From Pseudonocardia ammonioxydans (GTDB taxonomy: Bacteria; Actinomycetota; Actinomycetes; Mycobacteriales; Pseudonocardiaceae), in the NCBI RefSeq assembly GCF_900115005.1, contig NZ_FOUY01000014.1, positions 1-64,000 of the forward strand: DNA of 64,000 bases, given 5' to 3'. The position numbers and the translations under genes were made by a program. Shown here one piece after another: positions 36,333 to 44,487 of this stretch. Within the stretch, counting starts at the first letter, position 1. The number at the start of each line of letters is the position of its first letter. The notes under the pieces were generated by a model. That model had not been told where the DNA came from. It saw only the letters and a program-made list of their open reading frames with translations, and did no database searches.

Positions 36333-37438
36333 CCACATCCGGACCCGAGCAGGACACCGACCAGACCCCGGACCCGGACACCGCCGTCCCGGCCCACCAC
36401 GGCGACCCGCCTGCCGAGCAACGGGCGATGGCCCGCTCGGCCGCCGTGGTCGACCGTGGTCACCGCGACGTGCTCGCGGTCACCGGCGAGGAGCGGCTCT
36501 CCTGGCTGCACCTGCTGCTCACCCAGCACGTCAGTGAGCTCCCGGCCGACACCGGCACCGAGGCACTGGTGCTGGACGCGCAGGGCCGCGTGCTGCACCA
36601 CATGGCCGTCGCCTCCACGGGGGACGCCGTCTACCTCGACACCGAGCCCGGCGACGGCGCGGCGCTGCTGGACTACCTCACCAAGATGGTGTTCTGGTCG
36701 GCGGTCGAGCCGCGGGACGCCACCGGCGAGCTGGCCGTGCTGAGCGTCGTCGGCCCCGAGGTCCCGGCCGTGCTCGAGAAGGCCGGGCTGCCGCTGCCGC
36801 CCCCACCGCACGGGGTGGCCGGGCTCGACGGCGGCGGGTTCGTCCGCCGCACGCCGTGGCCGGGGCGCGACGCGGTCGACGTGGTGGTGCCGCGGGACGC
36901 GAAGGACACGTGGTGGTCCGCGCTGACCGCCGCCGGCGCCCGCGCCGCCGGGACCATCGCGTTCGAGGCGCTGCGGGTGGAGTCGCGCGCCCCGCGGCTG
37001 CGCCGGGACACCGACGAGCGGACGATCCCGCACGAGGTCGGCTGGATCGGCCCCGCCGTGCACCTGACCAAGGGGTGCTACCGCGGGCAGGAGACGGTGG
37101 CGCGGGTCGCCAACCTCGGCCGTCCACCGCGCCGCCAGGTGCTGCTGCTGCTCGACGCCGGCGACGAGGAACTGCCCCGCACCGGCGACCCGGTGCACCG
37201 GGACGGCCGTGCGGTCGGCCGGGTCGGCACGGTCGTGCAGCACCACGAGCTGGGGCCGATCGCGCTGGCCCTGCTGAAGCGGTCCGTGCCGGTGGACGCC
37301 GAGCTGACCGCGGGGACCGAGGAGCGTGTCTCGCCGGCCACGGTCGACCCGGACTCCTACGAGGCCGACCCGGACAGCCCGCCGCCCGGACGCGTCGCGC
37401 GGGAGCGGACCGGCGGCGGCCCGGGACGCCGCGCCTGA
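36329..37438 (+). CDS. ygfZ: Folate-binding YgfZ/IbaG-family Fe-S protein
   Basis: YgfZ helps maintain certain Fe-S enzymes by a folate-dependent mechanism. The 369-residue protein has the aminomethyltransferase-like fold and the diagnostic KGCYRGQET motif near 250 with its conserved cysteine. The N-terminal 35 and C-terminal 30 residues are hydrophilic extensions. The GTG start overlaps the Fur stop, linking Fe-S maintenance with metal regulation in one operon. Confidence 0.9.
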   Translation: MTTSGPEQDTDQTPDPDTAVPAHHGDPPAEQRAMARSAAVVDRGHRDVLAVTGEERLSWLHLLLTQHVSELPADTGTEALVLDAQGRVLHHMAVASTGDAVYLDTEPGDGAALLDYLTKMVFWSAVEPRDATGELAVLSVVGPEVPAVLEKAGLPLPPPPHGVAGLDGGGFVRRTPWPGRDAVDVVVPRDAKDTWWSALTAAGARAAGTIAFEALRVESRAPRLRRDTDERTIPHEVGWIGPAVHLTKGCYRGQETVARVANLGRPPRRQVLLLLDAGDEELPRTGDPVHRDGRAVGRVGTVVQHHELGPIALALLKRSVPVDAELTAGTEERVSPATVDPDSYEADPDSPPPGRVARERTGGGPGRRA

Positions 37439-37662
37439 CCTGGGCGAGGTGAGCACACCCCGCGCGGGGTCCGGCCGGCACCCCTCCGGACCTCGCGCGA
37501 GGCGCCGTGGACGTACGTCCGGCTGTGACGCGGGGCGGCCACGTCGCACTCACCGGCGTGAACAAGGTACGGTTACGACCACGACATTGATGAGACGAGA
37601 GGGGCCGCCGGGTCGTGTCAGCTGACCGGGCCGCCCCTTCCCTGTTGTAAGGGGGACCAGCC

Positions 37663-37866
37663 ATGGGGCGCGGACGAGCCAAGGCCAAGCAGACGAAGGT
37701 GGCCCGCGAGCTCAAGTACAGCTCCCCTGCTATGGATCTCGACGCGCTGCAGCGTGAGATCGGTAGTGGGACGGCGGTTACTACCGACAACGGCGACGAC
37801 GAGTACGGCGAGTACGCCGACCTCGCCGCCAGGTACAACGACGAGGACGACGAGCCTCGCCGCTGA
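37663..37866 (+). CDS. DUF3073 family small protein
   Basis: The 67-residue protein has the family pattern MGRGRAKAKQTKVARELKYS, then a DLDALQREI helix and an acidic C-terminus. It is conserved in most Actinobacteria next to purM/purF-type genes (Rv0810c in M. tuberculosis as I recall). The basic start and acidic end suggest a nucleic-acid- or ribosome-associated protein; no function is established. The 224 bp before it contain its promoter and a 5' UTR hairpin-like stretch (about 37600-37637). Confidence 0.88.
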   Translation: MGRGRAKAKQTKVARELKYSSPAMDLDALQREIGSGTAVTTDNGDDEYGEYADLAARYNDEDDEPRR

Positions 37867-37875
37867 ACCGCACAT

Positions 37876-37920
37876 CGGCGCCCGGGCGCAGGAGCAGATG
37901 CTCCCGCAGCCCGGGCGCCG
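37876..37920. terminator. Terminator after the DUF3073 gene
   Basis: CGGCGCCCGGG (37876-37886) pairs with CCCGGGCGCCG (37910-37920), and the inner GGAGC/GCTCC extends the stem. It starts 10 bp after the stop codon. Confidence 0.75.
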
Positions 37921-38015
37921 CCGTGCGTCCGGCACCGGTCGCTCCGCTCGCCGACGCGTCCGGTACGCCGGTCGTACCAGGCGGTTTCGCCCGACCGATC
38001 GGATAGGGCAAGATC

Positions 38016-38786
38016 ATGAGCACCGCTCCGGCTGCGGAGCGGAGTCCTGGTCCCCGTCCCGTCCGAGGTGCTCACGACATGCGCGGCAACCTCTTCGCGG
38101 TCGCCGTGAACCTCGTCGTGCTCACGGTGCGGTCCGACCGCCTGCACGTGCTGCTCATCGAACGGGGCGAGCCCCCGTTCCTCGGTGAGTGGGCCCTCCC
38201 GGGGGGCTTCGTGCGCCCCGACGAGGACCTCGTCCACACCGCCGGGCGACGCCTCGGCGAGGAGACCGGAGCCGACACCGGCCACGCCGTCGTCGGCCAC
38301 CTGGAGCAGCTCGCGAGCTACGCGGCCCCGGACCGGGACCCACGGGGGCGCGTGCTGTCCGTGGGCTACCTGGCGTTCCTGCCGGACATGCCGGAGCCGA
38401 CGCCGGGTGGCAGCGCGGTGGCCTCGGCCTGGTGGCCGGTGGACGAGGTGCCGCCACCGGCGTTCGACCACCGCCGGATCCTCGCCGACGGCGTCGAGCG
38501 GGCGCGGTCCAAACTGGAGTACACGACGCTGGCGGCGTCGTTCTGCCCCACGCAGTTCACCGTGACCGACCTGCGGCGGGTCTACGAGGCCGTCTGGGAC
38601 GCCTCGCTGGACCCGCGCAACTTCCAGCGGAAGGTGACCTCGACCGAGGGCTTCCTGGTCCCGACGACCACGCTGGTGACCGGCGGGCGCGGCCGGCCGC
38701 CGAGGCTGTTCCGGCGCGGGGACGCCACCGCCCTGCACCCGCCGATGCTGCGGGATTCACATCGGGTGAGCACCCGCACGCCGTGA
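38016..38786 (+). CDS. Nudix domain protein with C-terminal winged helix (NrtR-like)
   Basis: The 256-residue protein has a Nudix fold (about 25-150) with box GGFVRPDEDLVHTAGRRLGE (about 65-84) followed by ETGAD, where the first glutamate of the REUXEE core is Arg (RRLGEE). The C-terminal domain (about 165-240; FTVTDLRRVYEAVW, NFQRKV) is the winged helix found in NrtR, a regulator of NAD metabolism that senses ADP-ribose. A regulator is more likely than a hydrolase, but the degenerate box does not exclude activity. No NAD-biosynthesis gene is adjacent. Confidence 0.8.
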   Translation: MSTAPAAERSPGPRPVRGAHDMRGNLFAVAVNLVVLTVRSDRLHVLLIERGEPPFLGEWALPGGFVRPDEDLVHTAGRRLGEETGADTGHAVVGHLEQLASYAAPDRDPRGRVLSVGYLAFLPDMPEPTPGGSAVASAWWPVDEVPPPAFDHRRILADGVERARSKLEYTTLAASFCPTQFTVTDLRRVYEAVWDASLDPRNFQRKVTSTEGFLVPTTTLVTGGRGRPPRLFRRGDATALHPPMLRDSHRVSTRTP

Positions 38787-38914
38787 GTACGGCTTACGCC
38801 ACTATCGACTGAATTCGATAACCCATCGCCTTGTCACCCGTTGCACATTATGTGACGAAACATCGTGGTGTGCGCCCTGATCACACCCGGACGGGGGAGC
38901 GCGCGGCAGGGGAC

Positions 38915-39214
38915 GTGTGGGTCGACGCGGCCGCTACGCCGGACTTCACCCGGCTGCGGAGCAGCCTGCTGCGCTTCGTCGTGCCCGCCACCGTGCTCTT
39001 CCTCGCCTGGTTCCTCTGCTACCTGGTGCTCAACGCCTGGTACAAGGACCTCCTCTCGCTGCGCCCCGGCGGGATCCCGCTGGTGCTGCTGCTCGCCGCC
39101 GGGCAGTTCGTCTCGACGTTCGCGCTGACCGCCGCCTACAACCGCTACGCCCGGCGCCGGCTGGACCCGCTCGCCGGCCGGGTCCGGGCACGGCTGGAAG
39201 GCGCGTCCTCGTGA
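38915..39214 (+). CDS. DUF485 membrane protein, partner of solute symporter
   Basis: The product has two TM helices (LLRFVVPATVLFLAWFLCYL, then a second around IPLVLLLAAGQFVSTFALTA) and the small-residue pattern of DUF485 proteins, which precede acetate/cation symporter genes. GTG 38915 gives 99 residues, near the family length; in-frame GTGs at 38870 and 38852 are alternatives. The stop overlaps the symporter start, a fixed arrangement in actP/mctC-type operons. Confidence 0.85.
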   Translation: MWVDAAATPDFTRLRSSLLRFVVPATVLFLAWFLCYLVLNAWYKDLLSLRPGGIPLVLLLAAGQFVSTFALTAAYNRYARRRLDPLAGRVRARLEGASS

Positions 39215-39255
39215 GCTCGGTCCTCGTGAGCTCGGTCCTCGTGAGCTCGGTCCCC
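39206..39255. repeat. 15-bp tandem repeat TCCTCGTGAGCTCGG x3 at the symporter start
   Basis: Three near-perfect copies cover the DUF485 stop and the symporter start. Each copy carries a GTG in the symporter frame and encodes SSVLV, so copy-number change alters the N-terminus by five residues without shifting frame. Confidence 0.85.
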
Positions 39256-41217
39256 GCCCCACCGCCCGGGCCGGTCACCGGGTCGGCCGTGGGCGACCCC
39301 GTGCTGAACGTCGTGGTGTTCGCCGCGTTCCTGCTCGTCGTCCTCGTCGTCGTGCTCCGGGTGGCCCGGTCCGGGGCGACCCGGTCGTCGTACTACGCCG
39401 GTGGGCACGGGTTCACCGGGCCGGAGAACGGGCTGGCGCTGTCCGGTGACTTCCTGTCCGCGGCCACGTTCCTGGGCATCGTGGGCGCCGTCGCGGTGTC
39501 CGGGCCGGACGGCTTCGGCTACGCGGTCGCCGCGTTCGTCGCGTGGCTGCTGGCCCTGTTCTTCATCGCCGAGCTCATCCGCAACACCGGTCGCTACACC
39601 CTCGCCGACGTGCTCACCGTACGGCTGCGCGAACGCCCGGTCCGGGCCGCGGCGGCGACGTCGGCCGTGGTCATCTCGACGCTCTACCTGCTCGCCCAGC
39701 TCGCCGGGGCCGGCGGGCTGGTGGCACTGCTGCTGGACGTCACCGACCGGGCCGGGCAGGCCGTCGTGATCGCCGGCGTCGGTGGGCTCATGCTGGTCTA
39801 CGTGCTGATCGGCGGCATGACCGGCACGACGTGGCTGCAGATCGCGAAGGCGGCCCTGCTGGTCGGCACCGGTGCGGTGATGGCTGCCTACGTGCTCGGC
39901 ATCACCGGGCTCAGCCTGCCGAAGCTGTTCGAGTCCGCGGCGCTGCGCCACCCCGAGGGCGACGCGGTGCTGCGGCCGGGCCTGCTCTACGGCGGCGGGG
40001 CGCTCGCCCAGGCCGACCTGGCGTCGCTGGCGCTCGGCGGGGTGCTCGGCGTGGCCGGCCTGCCGCACATCCTCATGCGCTTCTACACCGTGCCGACGGC
40101 ACGGCAGGCGCGCTCCTCGGTGACCTGGGCGATCTGGCTGATCGGCGGGTTCTTCCTGCTCACGCTGGTGATCGGGTACGGGGCCGCGGCGATGGTCGGT
40201 CCGGAGCGGATCCTCGCCGCGCCCGGCGGGGTCAACTCGGCGGCGCCGCTGCTGGCCCTGGAGATCGGCGGGGAGATCGGGCTCGCCCTGGTCTCGGCGA
40301 TCGCGTTCGCGACGATCCTCGCCGTCGTCGCCGGCCTGACGATCACCGCGGCCGCTGCGTTCGCCCACGACGTCTACGCCAACCTGATCCGCCGCGGGAC
40401 CGCCACGGCCGCCGAGGAGATCCGGGTGGCGCGGCGGGCGACACTGGTGATCGGGGTGCTGGGCACCGCGGGCGGGATCCTCGCCAACGGGCAGAACATC
40501 GCGTTCCTCGTGTCACTGACGTTCACCGCCGCGGCGTCGGCGAACCTGCCGACGCTGCTCTACTCGCTGTTCTGGCGCGGGTTCACCACGTCCGGCGCGC
40601 TGTGGAGCATGTACGGCGGGCTCGCGGTCACCGTCGGGCTGATCGTGGTCTCGCCCGCGGTGTCGGGCACACCGACGTCGATGCTGCCCAAGCTGGACTT
40701 CGCCGTGTTCCCGCTGACCAACCCGGGCCTGGTGTCGGTGCCGGCCGGGTTCCTGCTGGGCTTCCTCGGCTCGGTCCTGGGCCGGGAGCGCCCGGACCGC
40801 GCGGCCTTCGCGCGGATGTCGGTACGTGCGTTGACCGGTGCCGGCGTGGAGCACCCGGTGCACGGCGACCCGTCGATGCCGCCGCCCGCGGGCCGGCACC
40901 GGCAGTCGCCGTTCCCGGTCACCGGGGCGCGGCGGGCAGCGGATCCCGGCGGGCCGGAGCGGCCCGTGATCCGTCCGGCAGCCGGCTCCCCCGCCGACGA
41001 CTCCCCGACCGGGCGGATCGCCGACGGACCGCTGGTCGGCCCGGGCGCCGCATCGCTCCCGGCCGGCCCGTCACCGCACCGGGTCGCCCCGGGGGCCGGC
41101 GGGCGGCGGGGCGGCAGCACCGGCGCGTTCTTCCAGCCGGTCACACCGCCGGGGCACGGGCACCGGCCCGCGGATCACCGCCGGGGAGGCGGGCCGGCCG
41201 GGCCACCGCCGTCCTGA
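39211..41217 (+). CDS. Sodium:solute symporter, acetate/monocarboxylate type (ActP/MctC-like)
   Basis: The 668-residue protein has about 13 TM helices over residues 30-535 and the SSS-family signature region with GRYTLADVL (about 128-136), LLAQLAGAGGLV and GGMTGTTWLQI. It likely imports acetate or another short monocarboxylate with sodium. The last 130 residues are a Pro/Gly-rich cytoplasmic tail not typical of the family. The start region is a 15-bp tandem repeat with three in-frame GTGs (39211, 39226, 39241). Confidence 0.87.
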   Translation: MSSVLVSSVLVSSVPAPPPGPVTGSAVGDPVLNVVVFAAFLLVVLVVVLRVARSGATRSSYYAGGHGFTGPENGLALSGDFLSAATFLGIVGAVAVSGPDGFGYAVAAFVAWLLALFFIAELIRNTGRYTLADVLTVRLRERPVRAAAATSAVVISTLYLLAQLAGAGGLVALLLDVTDRAGQAVVIAGVGGLMLVYVLIGGMTGTTWLQIAKAALLVGTGAVMAAYVLGITGLSLPKLFESAALRHPEGDAVLRPGLLYGGGALAQADLASLALGGVLGVAGLPHILMRFYTVPTARQARSSVTWAIWLIGGFFLLTLVIGYGAAAMVGPERILAAPGGVNSAAPLLALEIGGEIGLALVSAIAFATILAVVAGLTITAAAAFAHDVYANLIRRGTATAAEEIRVARRATLVIGVLGTAGGILANGQNIAFLVSLTFTAAASANLPTLLYSLFWRGFTTSGALWSMYGGLAVTVGLIVVSPAVSGTPTSMLPKLDFAVFPLTNPGLVSVPAGFLLGFLGSVLGRERPDRAAFARMSVRALTGAGVEHPVHGDPSMPPPAGRHRQSPFPVTGARRAADPGGPERPVIRPAAGSPADDSPTGRIADGPLVGPGAASLPAGPSPHRVAPGAGGRRGGSTGAFFQPVTPPGHGHRPADHRRGGGPAGPPPS

Positions 41218-41244
41218 GGGCCGGCACTCCCGGAACCGGGGTAC

Positions 41245-42342
41245 TCAGAACCGGGGGTGCTCGCCGCTCAGCTGCACCCGGGCACCGATCTCCCCGGAGT
41301 CGGCACCCTCGACCTCGCTCATCCGGCCGACCTCGCCGAGGATCCAGGCCGGGACGTGCCGGGCGGTGAGGACGGCCAGGGCCCGGTCGACGTCCTCGGG
41401 GGGCAGCACCGCGACCATCCCGACGCCCATGTTGAACGTCTTCTCCATCTCGGCGCGGTCCACCCGGCCGCGGGACTGGATCAGCTTGAAGATCGGGGCC
41501 GGGGTCCACGAACCACGCTCGATCGTCGCCGCGAGCCCCTCGGGCAGCACCCGTTCCACGTTGCGGGCCAGACCGCCGCCGGTGACGTGCGAGAACGTCC
41601 GCACCCCGGTCTCCGCGGCGATCGCCAGGCAGTCCTTGGCGTAGATCCGGGTGGGGACGAGCAGCTCCTCGCCCAGCGAGTGGTCGAACTCCTCGAGCTC
41701 GCCCTCCAGCGGCAGCCGGGCGATCTCCAGCAGCACGTGCCGGGCCAGCGAGTAGCCGTTGGAGTGCAGGCCCGACGAGCCGAGCGCCACCAGGACGTCG
41801 CCCGGCCGGACCCGCTCGGGCCGCAGCATCTTCTCGGCGTCGACGATCCCGACCCCGGTCGCGGACAGGTCGTAACCGGCCTCGTCCATCAGGCCGGGGT
41901 GCTCGGCCGTCTCCCCGCCGAGCAGCGCGCAGCCGGCCGCCTCGCACCCCTCGGCGATGCCGCGCACGATCGTGGCGACCTTCTCCGGCACCAGCTTGCC
42001 GATGGCGATGTAGTCCTGCAGGAACAGCGGCTCCGCGCCACAGACCACCAGGTCGTCGACCACCATCGCGACGAGGTCCTGGCCGATGGTGTCGTGCTTG
42101 TCCATGGCCTGCGCGATCGCGACCTTGGTGCCGACCCCGTCGGTGGACGCGGCCAGCACCGGCTCGGTGTACTTGCCGAACTTCGCGGCGAACAGCCCGG
42201 CGAACCCGCCGATCCCGCCCATCACCTCGGGCCGGGTGGCCTTCTCCGCGAACGGGCGGAACTGCTCGACCGCCCGCTCCCCCGCGTCGATGTCCACCCC
42301 CGCTGAGGCGTAGCTGGCGGGGCCGGGCTCGGTCGAGGGCAT
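41245..42342 (-). CDS. purM: Phosphoribosylformylglycinamidine cyclo-ligase
   Basis: PurM closes the imidazole ring to AIR, step five of purine synthesis. The 365-residue protein has the PurM signature: STDGVGTKVAIA near 65-76, DLVAMVVDDLVVCGAEPLFL, LGGETAEHPG, and the C-terminal FSHVTGGGLARN and FNMGVGMVAVL. It lies downstream of purF on the same strand (54-bp gap) and belongs to the purSQL-SCP-purFM gene group. Confidence 0.97.
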   Translation of the reverse strand: MPSTEPGPASYASAGVDIDAGERAVEQFRPFAEKATRPEVMGGIGGFAGLFAAKFGKYTEPVLAASTDGVGTKVAIAQAMDKHDTIGQDLVAMVVDDLVVCGAEPLFLQDYIAIGKLVPEKVATIVRGIAEGCEAAGCALLGGETAEHPGLMDEAGYDLSATGVGIVDAEKMLRPERVRPGDVLVALGSSGLHSNGYSLARHVLLEIARLPLEGELEEFDHSLGEELLVPTRIYAKDCLAIAAETGVRTFSHVTGGGLARNVERVLPEGLAATIERGSWTPAPIFKLIQSRGRVDRAEMEKTFNMGVGMVAVLPPEDVDRALAVLTARHVPAWILGEVGRMSEVEGADSGEIGARVQLSGEHPRF

Positions 42343-42396
42343 GGGTCGGTTCTCCAGTGCGGTGCGGTGCGGTGTGGTCGGGGGTGGTGCTGCCGG

Positions 42397-43986
42397 TCAG
42401 GGCCTGCTCAGCGCCTCCCCGGCACCGTATCCGACGGCCAGCGGGCCGGGATCGCCTGATGCGGATCCGGATGCCTGCGGCTCGGGGACGTCCTCCAGCA
42501 GGTTCTTACCGAGCTGCGCCTCCTCCGGCAGCGGGATCGGGTAGTCCCCGTCGAAGCAGGCGCAGCACAGCCGCGAGCGCGGCTGCTCGGAGGCGGCCAC
42601 CATCTGGTCGACCGACACGTAGCCGAGCGAGTCCGAGCCGATCGAGCGGCGGACGCCCTCGGTGTCGGCGCCGTTGGCGATCAGCTCGGCCCGGCTGGCG
42701 AAGTCGATGCCGTAGAAGCAGGGCCAGCGCACCGGCGGGCTCGCGATCCGCACGTGCACCTCGAGCGCACCGGCCTCGCGCAGCATCCGGACCAGGGCAC
42801 GCTGGGTGTTGCCGCGCACGATCGAGTCGTCGACCACGACCAGCCGCTTGCCGCGGATGACGTTGCGCAGCGGGTTCAGCTTGAGCCGGATGCCGAGCTG
42901 GCGGATCGTCTGGCTGGGCTGGATGAACGTCCGGCCGACGTAGGCGTTCTTCACCAGGCCCTGGCCGTAGGGGAGCCCGGAGCCCTGGGCGTAGCCGATC
43001 GCAGCCGGTGTGCCCGACTCCGGGACCGGGATGACCAGGTCCGCGTCGACCGGGTGCTCCTCCGCGAGCCGGCGGCCGATCTCGACGCGGGTGTCGTAGA
43101 CCGAGCGGCCGGAGATGTGGGTGTCCGGGCGGGCCAGGTAGACGTACTCGAACACGCAGCCCTTGGGCTCGGGCACGGCGAAACGCCGGCTGCGGATGCC
43201 GTCGGCATCGATCGCGATGAGCTCACCGGGCTCGACCTCGCGGACGAACGAGGCACCGACGATGTCCAGCGCCGCCGTCTCCGAGGCGACCACCCAGCCG
43301 CGCTCCAGCCGGCCCAGCACCAGCGGCCGGACGCCCTGCGGGTCCCGCGCGGCGTAGAGCGTCGACTCGTCGGCGAAGGTCAGCGAGAACGCGCCGCGCA
43401 GCCGCGGGAGCAGCCGCATCGCGGACTCGTAGACACCGAGGTCGTCGGCACCGGCCGCGAGCAGCTCGGTGACCAGGTCGGAGTCCGTGGTCGCGCGCAG
43501 CCCGGAACGCCTGCGGCCCTCCAGCCGTCCGACGTCGTCGCGCAGCTCCGCGGTGTTGACCAGGTTGCCGTTGTGGCCGAGTGCGATCCCCGAGCCGGCC
43601 GCGGTCGTGCGGAACGTGGGCTGGGCGTTCTCCCAGGTGGTCGCGCCGGTCGTCGAGTAGCGGCAGTGCCCGACGGCGAGATGGCCCTGCAGCGACGACA
43701 GCGTCTGCTCGTCGAAGACCTGGCTGACCAGGCCGAGATCCTTGAACACGACCGTGCGCCGGCCGTCGGACACGGCGATCCCGGCCGCCTCCTGACCACG
43801 GTGCTGCAGCGCGTAGAGGCCGTAGTACGTCATCTTCGAGACGTCCTCACCCGGTGCCCAGACGCCGAAGACCCCGCACTCCTCGCGGGGGCCGGACTCG
43901 AGTTCGGGTTCGGGTTCGGGTTCGGATACGGCTGCGGCCGGGGTGGTGGGGGCAGGGCTGACGTGCTCGTTCCGGACGGAACTCAA
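42397..43986 (-). CDS. purF: Amidophosphoribosyltransferase
   Basis: PurF makes phosphoribosylamine from PRPP and glutamine, the committed step of purine synthesis. The 529-residue reading has a propeptide ending before the catalytic Cys in EECGVFGVW. The glutaminase domain contains HCRYSTTG and GHNGNLVN, and the PRPP site is VVVDDSIVRGNT. Cysteines for a 4Fe-4S cluster (CFYGIDF and CCACFDGDYP regions) match the B. subtilis type. TTG 43986 is chosen because GAGGAG precedes it; GTG 44076 is an in-frame alternative without such a site. The C-terminal tail is low-complexity. Confidence 0.95.
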   Translation of the reverse strand: MSSVRNEHVSPAPTTPAAAVSEPEPEPELESGPREECGVFGVWAPGEDVSKMTYYGLYALQHRGQEAAGIAVSDGRRTVVFKDLGLVSQVFDEQTLSSLQGHLAVGHCRYSTTGATTWENAQPTFRTTAAGSGIALGHNGNLVNTAELRDDVGRLEGRRRSGLRATTDSDLVTELLAAGADDLGVYESAMRLLPRLRGAFSLTFADESTLYAARDPQGVRPLVLGRLERGWVVASETAALDIVGASFVREVEPGELIAIDADGIRSRRFAVPEPKGCVFEYVYLARPDTHISGRSVYDTRVEIGRRLAEEHPVDADLVIPVPESGTPAAIGYAQGSGLPYGQGLVKNAYVGRTFIQPSQTIRQLGIRLKLNPLRNVIRGKRLVVVDDSIVRGNTQRALVRMLREAGALEVHVRIASPPVRWPCFYGIDFASRAELIANGADTEGVRRSIGSDSLGYVSVDQMVAASEQPRSRLCCACFDGDYPIPLPEEAQLGKNLLEDVPEPQASGSASGDPGPLAVGYGAGEALSRP

Positions 43987-44075
43987 CGCGGCGCTCCTCG
44001 ACAGGCGGCGTACCGGACCAGGCGCCGATCCTACGCCCGCAACCCCGCGTCCACCCGCCCGCGGGAGGGAGGTCA

Positions 44076-44453
44076 CTACGTGGCTCGTGAGTGGTTTTCG
44101 CGGTCAGGACCGCGAAAACCACTCACGGGCAGCAGCGCTGCGACCTCGCCGGCCCGCGATCCGGACGCGCGCACCGCGCCGGAGGCGACGGCGTCGGCCC
44201 AGGTGAGCCGGCCGAGGGCGAGGGCGATCCAGGTCCGCGGGTCGGTCTCGACGACGTTCGGCGGATTGCCGCGGGTGTGCCGCGGGCCCTCGATGCACTG
44301 CACCGCGCCGAACGGGGGGACCCGGACCTCGACGCTGCGTCCGGGCGCGCGCCGGGCGAGCTCCGCCAGCGCGGCCTTGACCGCCGCCTTGCGGACGCCC
44401 CGCTCCGGTTCCGGGCCCCCGGCGATCCAGTCCTCCAGGACGTCCCCGCTCAT
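44076..44453 (-). CDS. Sterol carrier (SCP2-like) family protein
   Basis: The 125-residue protein has an SCP2-type pattern: VRKAAVKAALAELARRAPGRSVEVRVPP, VQCIEGPRHTRGNPPNVVE (two separate stretches) and TDPRTWIALALGRLTWADAV (about 80-100), as in the conserved actinobacterial gene between purL and purF. It may bind a hydrophobic ligand. The last 17 codons are encoded by a 42-bp palindrome (44086-44127), so the C-terminus SGFRGPDRENHSRAT probably results from insertion of that element. Confidence 0.78.
   Translation of the reverse strand: MSGDVLEDWIAGGPEPERGVRKAAVKAALAELARRAPGRSVEVRVPPFGAVQCIEGPRHTRGNPPNVVETDPRTWIALALGRLTWADAVASGAVRASGSRAGEVAALLPVSGFRGPDRENHSRAT
44086..44127. repeat. 42-bp perfect palindrome
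   Basis: CGTGAGTGGTTTTCGCGGTC (44086-44105), a 2-nt centre AG, then the exact reverse complement to 44127. It is AT-richer than its surroundings, overlaps the 3' end of the SCP gene and lies about 100 bp before the purF start. It can act as a terminator or REP-like element. Confidence 0.9.
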
Positions 44454-44487
44454 CGAGCGGCCGCCCGCGCGGACCCCGGGCCGGGCC

